Source: Channa striata
Taxonomy: Eukaryota > Chordata > Actinopteri > Anabantiformes > Channidae
Length of the DNA stretch: 64,000 nucleotides
Direction: 5' to 3'
Assembly: GCA_033026295.1 (NCBI GenBank)
Contig: CM065180.1
Coordinates: 16,588,023 to 16,652,022 of the forward strand
Within the stretch, counting starts at the first letter, position 1, and each line of letters opens with the position of its first letter. A program made the position numbers and the translations under genes. Shown one piece after another: positions 1-13,500 of this stretch. The notes under the pieces are model-generated. The model searched no databases. It had not been told where the DNA came from and saw nothing but the letters and a program-made list of their open reading frames with translations.

Positions 1-120
1 AAAGATATATTTCATATATTAGAATGTTTTTCCTTATTTAACTAATGACCCATCCATTTGTACAGTCATTTAAATATTTCCATTTTTTTGCAGGGCCTGT
101 TTTGCTGGTGCAAGTCAAAT

Positions 121-765
121 CAAAGTTTATTTATATAGCACTTTCCAACAGCCACCAGGTTCCCCAAAGGGCTTGACAGTAAAGGTAAAAGGGGTTAAAA
201 AAATAAGAAAATGCAAAGACATAATCAAACACAATATCTATCTTTGCAACTAGTTTACATCATACAGATTGCTCCATTAAAATACTGCAAAAGAAAAAAA
301 GACATCAGGTGACCAATAAATAGGAATACATTAATAGATAATAAAATAAGTAAATAAGTAAATAATAATTAGGATCTCCTAGTGCACTGGTAAATAAGAT
401 GGCTGTTTAAAAAGGTGTGTTGTAAGCTCTGATTTAAAAGACCTTGAATCTGATGCTAGATGCAGTTGCAACGAGAGACTCTTGCAAAGAGTACGGGGGA
501 TTGCCAGCAGGCTCTGATCCTGGGAGTGCAGTGAGCTGGATTGTCTACATGTCTTCAAGAGGTCAGATAAATAAGGCGGAGCAAGATTTTTAAGTGTCTT
601 AAAAACAAAAGTTAAAATCTTTAAGTCAATCCTGAATTTGACTGGTAGCCAATGTAGCTGCCATTGACGGGGAGCCAGAGAACAACAGCGAACAGCAAGG
701 ACCAGCAGAACTAAAACTGTACACAGCAAAGTTTTCCAGAGACTTGAACCTGACACCACAGACAT
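121..765 (-). mobile_element. L2-like LINE fragment (reverse transcriptase C-terminus and 3' tail)
   Basis: On the - strand, 765 down to 379 reads as the end of a non-LTR reverse transcriptase. LHWLPVKFRIDLKIL and LAPPYLSDLL are the usual C-terminal motifs of teleost L2/CR1-like elements. The tail runs to about 121, where the + strand reads TTTATTTATATAGCAC, a common end of these fish repeats. The element is 5'-truncated. It lies just upstream of the first visible SAM exon, so it probably sits in intron 1 of GTPase copy 1. Confidence 0.7.
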
Positions 766-1514
766 ATTTGATAATTTTTCTAAGTTTAAATTCCTTAAAT
801 CTGTATTATTTCATTCTTGATTATTCTTAATCTAATAAAATTGTGAAAAAATAATTTTCATCTGGATTTTTTGTTTGCACAAGGCTTCTATTAAATAGCG
901 TAATAGAGTAACATATATTGTTCGGCTGAAAAAATGATATGTAGCACTTGATAACAGCTCAGTGTAACCCCACTTTATAAAACAACAAAGCAATGTCATT
1001 AAATTGTATGATTAAAGTTGGTGTGATAAGGAGCTGACATTCCACTGAATCACCCTGTTAATGAAGGGGAGAAGAAACAACCAAATAAATATAAAGTTAC
1101 TGACGCTCTGCAAAATTATTATTTTAAACATTAACATTGATTCAACTAACTAACAAGGTTTACTTCAGAAATTTGTTTAGAAATAAGTTATCCTTCAAAA
1201 AGGATTTGTCTGGAATTGGTTTAGAAGGATTTCAAAGGAGTTGTCCACCCCTAGAAGTATAGTTAAGTTAATAATTAAAAAAACTGATTAAGTTTGGTTC
1301 TACATCCCTCCAAACTGGTCAGAGACATTACCAAGAATCCAGTGACAGCTACTGGAGTTAGATGACATAATAAAATAAACTCTTTCAGACATATATCTAA
1401 TTTTAATTTTCTTAAATACTGTATGTATCTGTGCCCACACCTACTGTATTTAACTACATCTGCAGATATTTAACAATTGTTATGCATGAAAGACTAATTA
1501 TTGTGTAATTACAG

Positions 1515-4500
1515 ATGAATGCATTGACGAGAAACGTTTTTACTGTCTCAATGATTCCGACATTAAAGAGTTGATTCCAAAGATGGGACCAAGGGTGGAA
1601 TTTAGAGAGCAACATAGGATGTTAAAGGTGATGATGAAGGTGATGCACTCTGAAAACACACATATTTTCTATGTTCCCAGTTTTTACTTGAGTCTACACA
1701 AGGATCATGCTACAAAGTTTTGATGTTTTCAAGGTCATATTTTTGTGAGCTAAAACTCAGCTAAGCAGGAAAAAACTGATGTCCTACCGTGTTTGAGTGT
1801 TTCCAATTTCTATTTGCCTTTAAATTTTGCTTTCACTGATGTTTTATGCAGTTATTACAAATGGATACCACATATGTATCAGTGAAGGCATTACTTAAAA
1901 TGATCTGAATATTTTCTATTGTCTGCTCCTAATATCCCATGGAATTGAACTACCACTTCAAAAGAATCCAAAAGAAGCAGCTGCCTCTGCTCTGGTAAGT
2001 AATGATTGTCTCATCAAGTGCTTTTACATCATCAAACCTACAAGTGAATATACATAAGAGTTTTTTCGCATTACATACAATTAATAAATAAATAATATAG
2101 TTAAATTCAAGATATTTCTTACAGTAATATAAATTATACTTCAATGTTTTCTAAATTCCACATGTGATTGCACAGCATTTTCGACAGAGGCCAAAAGAGC
2201 CACCTGCCACTGTTCAGGTATGTGATGATTCTCTCATCCAACTGCTGTTTGAATAAACTAACATAGAGGTTTAACAAGAAGCATTTAAAAATAAAAACAT
2301 GTTTTTGTTCCTTATGTTCTTATTTAGAATTTTAGGAATTTAGTAATTTTAGGAATTTAATTTAGGAAATTAATCTTTTTACAAATACATGAAAAGCATC
2401 TTAAATAACAATGTCTATTTTCCTTACTTACCAAAGATATCCTGAGCCAAATCTATATATAGCCCAGAACCACAGTATGAACCAAATTGTGAATTTTGTG
2501 AATCGTTCCACCCCTTGCACTGACTATAGAAGGCATAAATTCCACAGCAAGAAGTACAACATATGCTGGGCCTTTATGAGGATGGATTTATGAGTTAATG
2601 TTTTCCTTCAGCTTCAACTATTGAGCGATGTTGACACCCAGTAAGTTGAAGATTCAGTTAAAGTCTGTTTTAACAGTGCCAGCATTTTAATAAATTGCAC
2701 GGTAGCTATATTGTACTGCACTTATTAGCATCTTAGATGATGCCAATAACATCTTGACTGTCAGGTCACTAGAGATGTAGTCATTATTGCGAAAGAACAA
2801 GAGTAGGAGGGAGAGGAAAGATCCTTGCTTATACTGGATGTAATTGTCTCTGTCCTCACCTGCTGTTTCCAGTTGGTCATGAAGCTGGTGATCCACTGAC
2901 ATCTGTGTAGGGATGTTTACAGCTGGGAGAATTCAGAGGAGTTTCTGAATGATGATGTTAAAAACCAAGCTGAAATCCACCAACACATTTCTTGCAAATG
3001 CCCTAGGGCAGGGGTGCCCACACTTTTTCAGCTTCCCTCGACTAAGCCATCTCACGTCAGTATGTAGCAGTGGTCGCAGTCAGCCTTCTCCAGATGCACA
3101 CGGCACAGCCGTTTTTGAAGAGATCTGGCACAGATAGAACAGGCAATCTTCAGTGCCACTCCCATTATCTCTGTCAAGTTGAGCATTTTTGCGCCGAACA
3201 CTTGTTGGTGTATTATGCAGTGGTAACTGAGGATGTCGGGGTTAGCATCGACCTCCCTGCACTTTCCAACAAAACCACTGGAGCCACCAACCGTTTGTGC
3301 GTTATTCGCAAAACTAATGAATGAATTAAAACACAGTGGCATTAGTATGAGCACAGCGGTATGTCTGACCTTACTTTGAATTGTTACATTTTAATGTTAA
3401 TATAATTTTTGACAAAAAAGTTATATCCTCATCAGTGTTAAAATTAGCACATAAAAGTACATTTCAGTTTGTGGATTGTGTACTCTTTCTTTAATGGCCA
3501 TATTAGAGGAAAGAGTGTGTGTGAATATAACTTTTTAATGTATACGATTTCACGTTCATCTTCAGGTTGAGTCCTCCACCAGCAACACAGGTAATAAAAA
3601 TGATATGCACAATGAACAATGTCTAATTAACTTTAGATATTAGATTAATTTTAATATAAAAATGTAAAGACCATAAACAGTTTAAATGTTGACACGGCTG
3701 CTTTCTGTTTAACTTTCCCAAAAATATCTCATTAGGAAAGAGAAAGTTGGATCCTGAGCGAGAGTCAAGATATTTCAATCTACCAATGCCTAAAAGACAA
3801 AATAACACTTCATTACAAACAAATTCATGTATTTTAATTGTTTATTATTAAAATGCTAGATGGATGGAGCAAACATCATTATTATTAGAATATGTTAATG
3901 TATTTGCAAAAATAAACAAAATCAAAAATAAATTATAAAAAAATGTTAGCAACTGTCTGCAGAATGTGGCCAAGACTGGCCCCTAATTTTACTATTTATA
4001 CATAACTAATAATTAAGAATTAATTCAGAAATTAGTTTAAATAAAGAAGTGAATCCTAGAACATTTCATGCTTAGTGGCGCAACTGAAAGGAAACAGTTT
4101 ACAACTGGTGGCCAGGCACATTCAAAAGATCTCAGACATTAACCAAGAAGATAGTGACAACTACAGGAATTACAGGACTTCAAAGAGTCATTATATGCGT
4201 GTTACAGCAATATCATAAATGTTTTACAAATCTGGCTTGTATAGGGGAGCAAAAAATGCGGGGGGGGGGGGGGGTAACTTTATTCTTTACCCACTGTATG
4301 TTTCTGTGCCCTCTGTTTGGTAATATATTGGTAAAATGGTGATATATTGATATTAGCTATGTATTTAATGCTAAACTAACGTTATCATTAACATAACATT
4401 TGCTTCTTGGTGTAGCACTCATTTTAACTAGCTAGCGTTAGCTCTTGAAAACTAAACCAAGTTAACATCTGTTAACTTTTTCTTTACTTTCAGTGCTAAC

Positions 4501-7500
4501 ACTAAGTTACTTATTGTCAAACCTCAGAAACTCTGCTGTTAAAACCAAATTTTACATTTGTTCACAGCAGGCTGTGACTTTTTTTATCGGGTTAATATTT
4601 ACTGTTAATGACAGAGGCTCCAGAACTTTCTTTAACATCACGCATTGTTTAATATGAACAAGTAGTTTGTAAAACAACAACAATAAAAAAATAACATTAC
4701 GTTATAAGTACGATCATTAGTACATGTATTGTTAGAGTTGCATTATGTTCACCTACCTAGGTTTAGCACAAATGTTAGTTTCTTGTATTTGAATTTGTTA
4801 TACTTATATTTTACAGTTACCTTACCAAAAGTTACCTAGACTTTGTAACCCCTGTTTATTCGGGGTAATCTACAATTACAGTAACACTTAAGTACCGTAA
4901 AAGTAAAATGCAGTAATGAGGCTGTAATTTGGAATTAAAGTAACTCAATGGCGCTACTGTAAACGCTGCTTGAAATGAAACTGTAATATAGTATTATACA
5001 GTATTTAACCACGTCTGCAGAAATTATAAAATTATTCTAATGTGTGATTACAGGTGGATGCACTGACAAGAAACGTTTTACCCATGGCAGTAATTGGAAG
5101 GTGAAAGAGTTGATTCCAAAGGTGGGACCAAGGGAAGAATTTAGAAAGCATCATCAGATGACAAAGGTGATATTCTGCACTCTGAAAACACCTCACACAT
5201 ATGGTCTTTGTTCCCAGTTGTTACTTGACTTTACACAAGGATCATGCTACAAAGTTTTTGTCATCACTGACAACATTGGTGTTCACAGGATGTTTTGAAG
5301 TTCTTTTTTGTGAGCTAGAACTCCTTTATTTACCTTTATAGATTCATTGATATTTTATACAGTACAGATAATGAACAATGGGTAGGTATCAGTAAGACAT
5401 TTCTTATAATGATCCCTATTTTTTTATTGTCTGCTCGTAATTTCCCATGGAATTGCACTGCCATGTCAAAAGAATCCAAAAGAAGCAGCTGCCTCTGCTC
5501 TGGTAAGTAATGATTATCTCATCAAGTGATTTATGATCATCAATTTTAATCATAATTTCATCATAATTTTTTGTAGTGCATACAATTAATACATATAATA
5601 GATGGGTTAAATTCAAGATATTTCTTGATATATCAACTATATTTAAATGATTTCTTTAGATATTTAGATCTTCATATGTCATTGCACATCATTTTAAACA
5701 GAAGCCAAAAGAACCAATTGCTTCTTTTCAGGTATGTGATGATTCTCTGATGACTGCTGTTTGATTGAACAAACTTACAAATTAATATACAGAAAAGGTT
5801 TTTTTGTAGTACATTTACTGCATTTTATATGTATATATGTATATGTATATGTGTGTGTATATATATATATTATATATATACACACACTTGTATATATACA
5901 AGTGTATATGTACTTTTATATTTCTTACTGTAACAAATCAGTGTCTGGTCTAACCTTTACATGGCATTGCACAACATTTTTGACAACAGCCAACAGCACC
6001 TGCTGCCTCTGCTCAGGTAAGTACAAGTGACTGTTTCAAGAAATATATATTTTTTTGTAATAAACACACTTACGTAGCATAACATACCATACCTACAACA
6101 ACTGTAACATAATCACAACAGATAAGATAAGATAAGACTTTATATTTCCCACAGTGGGGAAATTCTTTTGATTTAGCAGCAATAGAACAGAGAACAAAGA
6201 ACCTACACAGAACAATGTACACATTTGTTTAACTTAAACAAGATATAAGAAAAACAACTGTATTACCAAGGTATTAAAAAATTAAGATTAAAGAATCTTG
6301 TTATCTGCATATGTACATAGTAAAAAAATATAACAGGTGAATAATGCACATATCCTCGATAATTGCACATTGTGTATCACTGCAGTGATGTATTGTACAG
6401 TCTGATGGCTGTGGGGAGGAATGATCGATGGTAGCCTCCTTCCTGCACTGGGGGTGTAACAGTCTTGTGCTGAAAGAGCTGCTCATACCTTCACACCAGC
6501 TTGTTAAGTCTCCTTCTGTCTCTGCCTGTACTGGCCGCTGCCCAGCAAACAACGGCACAGAGGACTGCTGAGGCCACCACAGTGTCATAAAAAGGACCTC
6601 AGTCTTCTCAGCAGGTGGAGGCGACTCTGGCCCTTTCTGTACACGGAATGTGTGTTGTTTGTGCAGTGCAGTTTTTTGTTTAGGTGAACACCTAAGTATT
6701 TAAACATGTCCACAATCTCAATGTCTGAGCCCTGGATGCTCACTGGTGTGTGAGATGGAGGGTTTCTTCTGAAGTCAAGCACTAACTCCTTTGGTCTTAC
6801 TGGTGTTAAGAAACAAGTGGTTGTATTCACATCAGTCCAGAAAGCCAGTGATGACACTGTTGTATTCCTGCTCATTCTCCCCCAGGACACAGCTGACAGT
6901 GTTGTGTCATTGGAGAACTTCTGCAGGTGACAGTGGTTGGAGTCTGACATGCACAATGTAAACAGAAAAGAGGATAGCACCGTCCTTTGAGGTCGATGGA
7001 AAGAGTACTTTGTAGAGTTGAATAATGAGGAAAATTAAATATAACAATTAGTAGAAGAAGTGACTGGCATGGAACAGGAAGTAACAAGATTAGTAAGAGT
7101 GATGTGAAGAGGGCATTGTATAGAACTAATAGTGGATAGAGTGTGGAGTGGAGAGGAAAAAACCTCTTTAGAGTACCAGGTTTAGGTGGGTGGCCATCTG
7201 CCTTGATCAGATGGGAGTGAGTGGAAAGTGGAGAGAGAAAAGAAAAGATAAACAAAAAGCCACAACAAAACAATGGACAGGTTGGTAGAACGAGTAGCTG
7301 CACACTGGAAGACACACAGCTCCAAAGCTGAGGATTCCTGAAGACAGGCACAGAGAGAGGAAGACAGAGAGGGGGAAAGACGACTATGGTAGAGTTTGTG
7401 AGTTAACTGACAAAACCAAGGTGAATATAATGTGATCACACTGTCTAAAACTCAAATATGCTTGTTCATCCCCAGGTTTTGCCGTGCACCAGTGGCATAA

Positions 7501-10500
7501 GTGATAAAGGTAAGATACACGGTATTATAATAACTGCATAAATAAATTAGTGTTAAAGGTTATGTGGGACGTGGAAGGCACATGCAACTTCCTTTACACA
7601 AGACGCTTTTTAATTAAACAAAAATGCAATAAGGAAAGAGAAAGTTGGACCATCTGGGCGAGTGCAGCAACATCGAGTTACCACCAAGGAAACAGCAAGC
7701 CTCTATCTTAAGACCCTACACAGGTACAGCAGCAAAAAATAACATAGAACACATAAACATAAAAAAAAAAACTATATTTAATGGCCATGGTTCCTGCTGA
7801 ATAGTTCTTTACTCCGACAGAGGAAATTATGCTGTCTGATGTGAAAAAAATCATGAGATGCACCTATGAGAGGCTCCGTCTTGAAGATGAAACGAAGCTC
7901 AATGCTTTTCTCAAGTAAGTCTTATGTTTTCTATATTCTACATATGAGGTTGGATCCACTCCTGACCAGGGGCTGATTTCACCAAGAAATTTTAGACTTG
8001 TCAGTCAGTCTTAGCTAAATTGTTCTAATACAAGTAAGACAGTTTTTAAAAATACACTACAGAGTTATTTTAAGTCTGCTGTGGCATGACCTTAAAAAGG
8101 CGGTTCATGCTCAAAAAGCCTCCAGTGTAGCTGAATTACAACAATTCTGCAAAGATGAGTGGGCCAAACTTCCTCTACAGTTCCGTAACAGACTCATTGC
8201 AAGTTATCAAAAACGCTTGATTGCAGTTGTTGCTGCTTAGGGTGGCCCAACCAGTTATTAGGTTTAGGGGGCAAACACTTTTTCACACAGGGCAATGTGA
8301 TTTTTGATTTTTTTTTTTTTTGCCCTTAATAATAAAAACCTTAATTTAAAAACTGCATGATGTGTTTACTTGTGTTATATTTGACTAATAATTAAATTAG
8401 TTTGATGATCAGACACATTAAAGTGTGACAAACATGCAAAAAAATAAGAAATCCGTAAGGGGGCAAACAGTTTTTTCACACCACTGTAAACCCAGCCTAA
8501 GCCAAACCTCTGATCTCACACTAGCTGATTTAAGTTCACCTAGTGCCAGAAAAAAATCAAACACCTGTGCAGGTAAATAACAGAGGCCCACTTCCAAGGA
8601 AGGTGAAGACAGATGGCCACCCACCTTGAGCCTGGTTCTGCTGGAGGTTTCTTTCATTAAAGGGAGTTTTTATTCTCCACTGTTGCTTGTTCGGTTTTCT
8701 TTACTTGTTGGGCACAATCTCTATAGTCTTGACTTTATCATGTACTGTAAAGTGTAAGGAAATGTCTTGCACATTTACACTTTGCACATTTGACTCTCTC
8801 TCTAGTAAGTGTCACATAAATAGTACAAATTTTATCACCTGACAGTTTCTGAAACAGCTGCTGCAGGACAGAGGGCAATCAGATACTGTTTGTAAAGATG
8901 GAATTTTTGTACATATCTACAGTGTCATAAATATGTTTAGAGTAGACTCAATACTTTTTTTTTCACAGGAGTAGAATCAGTGATTTGGAGACAGAGAAGA
9001 GGGAGCTGGTTGGTGTCTTTGGTAAAACTGGGGCTGGAAAGAGCTCCTTGATAAATGCCGTCATTGGACTGAAGAATCTTCTGCCATCTGGAAGTATCAG
9101 CGCCTGTACCACAGTCATGATTAAAGTGGAGGCAAATACGCTGAACCTAAAGTATGAGGCAGAGATTGAGTTCATTACAAAAGAGGTAAAATAACCTGAA
9201 TATGTTTATGTTTACCTGAAACTGGTTGAAAAGTTATGGTGTAACTTGATAAACTGTTGCTATTTTATGTTCAAAAAGTTTTGGTTTCTTCTTTAGGAGT
9301 GGAAAGATGAGCTGTGGTACTTGTATCATATTCTTGGGGATAGAGCAGATGAGAAAAATGAGGATTATTGTGACACTGTTGAAAAGTTATCAGCAGTGTA
9401 TGGAGAGGAGTGGAAAAACAAATCCCCTGAAAACCTCATGGACTACAAATATTTCAAGGAAATCCCAGAATTTCTCAGTTATGGGAGGAAGATTCTGACA
9501 TGTGAAACAGTAAGTAGGATTGAACAGATGTTGCATGTATCACTAACTATTATTCTGACAGATGTTATGAATGTGGCTTCACTCAGGTTCAAATGCAACT
9601 TAGCACAAAATGACACAAAATGTCAACTTGTTGCAGCTGTGCACAGTAACAGCTTTGACAGATTACATTGTACTGAACAGGTCATAATGTCTTCAAGGTA
9701 ACGAGCACAGACACAGACAACAATTCTGTTTAATATTAGAAATTACTGGTTGGTAACTGAAATATTAAAATAAATATAACTAATATAATTATTTTATTTC
9801 AGTTGCCAGCATTACTTCCTGGCTGGCCTGCAAGACCTGTGGTGTTCAACGCTTTGAAAAACTAATAAAAGAGGCTTTTACTATACTTTCATTTTATTGT
9901 TTATTGTAGGCTAAGGAGTTATCTGCAAAATGTCTCAAATACACAAGAAGTGACTCAGATGAGCCAGGAGTAAACAGGTGGTATTGGCCACTAGTCAAGT
10001 GTGTGACTGTCCGAGTGCCTGGTAATAGTCTTCTCCAGCATGTCACACTTGTGGACCTTCCTGGAAATGGAGACCGTAACAAGAGCAGAGATACAATGTG
10101 GAAAGCGGTAATTTATTGACAGGCACTGCTCTGTGTTGTGTATTCTAATTATATTCTTATCTGGAAACTTTAAAATTGTGTTATCACACATCATTGATTA
10201 TAAATGATCTTTAATGTACTTACTGTAATGCAACTTCAGATTGTTGGAAGTTGCTCTACCGTGTGGATTGTGACTGAAATTAATCGAGCAGCATCAGAGA
10301 AAGAATCCTGGGAAATCCTGGAAAATACCTGCAGCCTCATGGGAAATGGTGGCGAATGTCAACAGATCCACTTTATCTGCACCAAGTCTGATCTTGTTGA
10401 AAATGATGAGTAAGTGTTTTAGATGCAAAAATAACATGGGAAAACATTACTGTTAGACACAGGTGTGTGCGATGGCTGATGGCCCATGTTGTCATAGTAT

Positions 10501-13500
10501 CATAGTATGTGACCCCCCTTTTCCTTAAATTTACATTTAAATTTGGCAGACGCTTTTATCCAAAGCGACTTAGAGAGTAATTTAGTACATACATACATTT
10601 ACACAATGGTAATGGCTGCCACGCAGGGCGCTCACCTGGCCCACCGGGAAATCCTTGGGGTTCAGTGTCTTGCCCGGGGAACCTTACGAGCACAGATTGA
10701 TATATGGTGCACGTCTTCACAGTTTTCAAGGAGTTTGAATTGTAGGTTGTTAAGAAACACCTTGCTGAACTTACCACAGTACTTTGAAAGTCTTCTTTCT
10801 GTTTTGGGGGGGGGGCAGACTGTAACATCCGCTGCAACATTATGTTCTTATTGCTGAAGACAGTTCTATGACTGGTCGTGTGTTTAGGGTTAATGTCTTT
10901 GGCATTAATGAGACACCTGGGTGTGCTGTTAGACTATTTAAAGTGCCTAAAACCTTCGACCAGTTAAGCAAAAACTTTCACAGCAATATTTAAATACCCA
11001 CTGAATAATTAAAATAATTTATAAGGACATTCCTTCACGGCTGCTTTTAATTTCAACAAAACTAAATTAAAATAACTTTGTTTCCTTAATGTTCCGTCTT
11101 GTAGTTCAGTAGCTGCCGCTCGTGCTCTCTTATTTAAAAATAACATGAAAGCAAAAGAAGAAGTGAGCAAAGAGTTCAACAGCCTAAACAGGATTAAGGT
11201 GAGTTATAGATTATAGACCAATGTAAAAATGGTGCAGAACTGCAGGTTTACCTTAAAATCTAACCTCCTTTTTCAGAAACATTTCAGTGATGACTGTTTC
11301 AAAGTCTTCACAGTGAGCGCCAAAGAGTTTCTAAAACCAAAACTTCTAAAACCTGATGAAACTGGTAGGTGGAGTCTCCTTACAAGAAAATACCTTTAAA
11401 ATACAAGCTTTGATGTGTTTACCTTGACAATTTTAACACTCACACTTTCACAGTAATGAATCATTGATCATGATATTCAAGTATGTATTGTAGGTAGACT
11501 GAAACTTTTATTGTGTTTTTCAGAAATACCCAAACTTCGGGAATTTCTGCAAAATCTCAACGACTCTCACTCAGAGACATTAAACTATGTGTCTGGAGCT
11601 TATGGGATTCTCTCTCTGATTCAAGGGGCCAGGAGTACAGAAGTGGTAAGATCCAGTAATAATTGTTTTTAATTGTTTTTATTGTCATTGATATTCATTA
11701 CTAGTATTGATAGCAAATAATTTATGAAACAACACTCAACACTGAATCACAGAAAAGTCATGAGACTGACTTTTGAAATCCATATGAAGAATCTATAAGT
11801 AAGTATATTAATTTCTTCAGAAATGCTGCCGTGTTTCAGCTATATTCATAAAATGATCAGTACCAAAACTTCAAATGGTTTGTAATTAGTGATGAAAAAT
11901 GTTTGATAAACACCACAACTTCCTACACTCTAATCAAAGTGAAATGGCACAGATGCAGTAAAACTGGGCCCCTGCCGTCAGTCTGCTGTATAAATACTAG
12001 GAGCGCTTGTTTGTGGAACATTACATCCCCACTTTAGGAACTCTGTATCTCCTTAACACTGCACGGATTTAAACTCGCTGCCCACTCTTTGTGCTCCACA
12101 GGACTTAAATCAAATGCTACAAAATGCACACAGCATGGCCCACTGTCATTTAATTATATTAATTTAACGAGTCATGAGCATCAGTAAAGTTTATAGACAG
12201 TGCACAACAACTGTCATACTAATATTATTTCAGTTCTGCCCAGCTGAGAAACTGTAAGTCAAAGTGCACAAATTTTTGACGGAGATATAAAAATGTTAGT
12301 CTGCAGAGCAGATGGTAATGTGGAATGTCACGAAACATATAGTTATTTTGTTCAACTTGAAATAAATGTATTGCAAATAAGAATACATTTGTTATTAGTA
12401 AAGCTACTGTGCTCTTTTACTGCTTTTACTGCTGAATTTTTTCTTTTTGATTTCAGCCTGGCAGCAAAAGGGATGCCTACACTGTCCTTGAAGAAACTTT
12501 AAGGCAGGAGCTTGAGAAAGTGAGAAAATCCATGGAAGAGACTTACTCTGCTTTTGAAAGATGCCTCAGTGAGGGGGTTGAAAAATCTAAAACTTCATGT
12601 GAAGCAGACTTGATGAAAATCTTATATCCTGTATGTATTTGAACATTTACAGTCAGACACATTTTGCACTAATATAAATATATCTTAAAGATGTTTTTTT
12701 TCTCTTCTGTCTCAGAAAGGACAGTCAGGTAGTGGTTTTCACAAAACACTGACGTGTGTAGTTGAGAACGGAGGCGCCCACAAACCAAAAAATAGGAAAC
12801 AAATAAACCTCAACCTGACACTATCTTCATGCCTGACTGACAGCATTGATGAGGAATTCAGGAAGACCTTCCCGTAAGAAATGACTTATTAAAAACACAG
12901 AGCATCTGTTGGTCCATTTTATGGAGTATGAAGAAAACATAAACATTACTGTAGGACTGCAGACGTGTCCTGCTATGGAAAACAATATTTACAAGTTTTT
13001 TCATTGTCAGTGCTGCTTTTGAAACATTTCAACTTGTTAATGTTCCAGAAATGAAGGGAAATCTGGACCTTTCAACGGAGTCATCAGTACGTTTTCACTT
13101 CACACAGAGAAGCTGCTGGAAAAGTACAAAGACCTCGAACTGCAACTGACATTTCTAAAGACAGAGGTAGATCAGAGTGGGACCAACATGTCACACAACT
13201 GTTGATATTGTCATATTCTGTATATACCTGAAAAATCAAGTCAGCAAGTGATGGTGGAGAAAATAGGATATTTAATTTATGTAAAAATATGTTGATCCAC
13301 ACTTTTTTTTTCACTCTAGGAAGAAATAATTAAGACAAAACTCAACAGAATCATCCGGGAGCGTAAGAAAAAAATCTACACCAGCCTGATGGAGACAATT
13401 GAGGAAACCATGCAAGAGTGTTATAAAAGTACAAAAGATTACTCTGGCATGTAACTGTAATATTTCACATTTACAGTCATTATATTTAAGTAAATACACA

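Larger units (their letters stand above)
1080..3840 (+). repeat. 5' exon block of GTPase copy 1, first unit of a partial tandem duplication
   Basis: This stretch holds a SAM half-exon (1515-1627), two micro-exons, a short VESSTSNTG exon (3566-3590) and a KRKLD exon (3736-3828). The flanking introns also align with 3950-5760 and with 29870-32500 of copy 2; for example the run CCAAAAGAAGCAGCTGCC and its flanks recur at 1967 and 5475. The block's coding total is 291 nt (97 codons), so it can be included or skipped without a frameshift. The donor of its last exon is TCAT/GTATTT where copy 2 has TCAG/GTATTT, a weaker site. Confidence 0.7.

Noticed and set aside
3070..3324. 84-codon + strand open frame
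   Set aside because: Opposite strand of a hAT transposase fragment.
6872..7439. Long - strand open frames of 159 and 85 codons
   Set aside because: Overlap a LINE fragment and simple purine/pyrimidine-rich sequence; Leu/Ser-rich composition without a domain.
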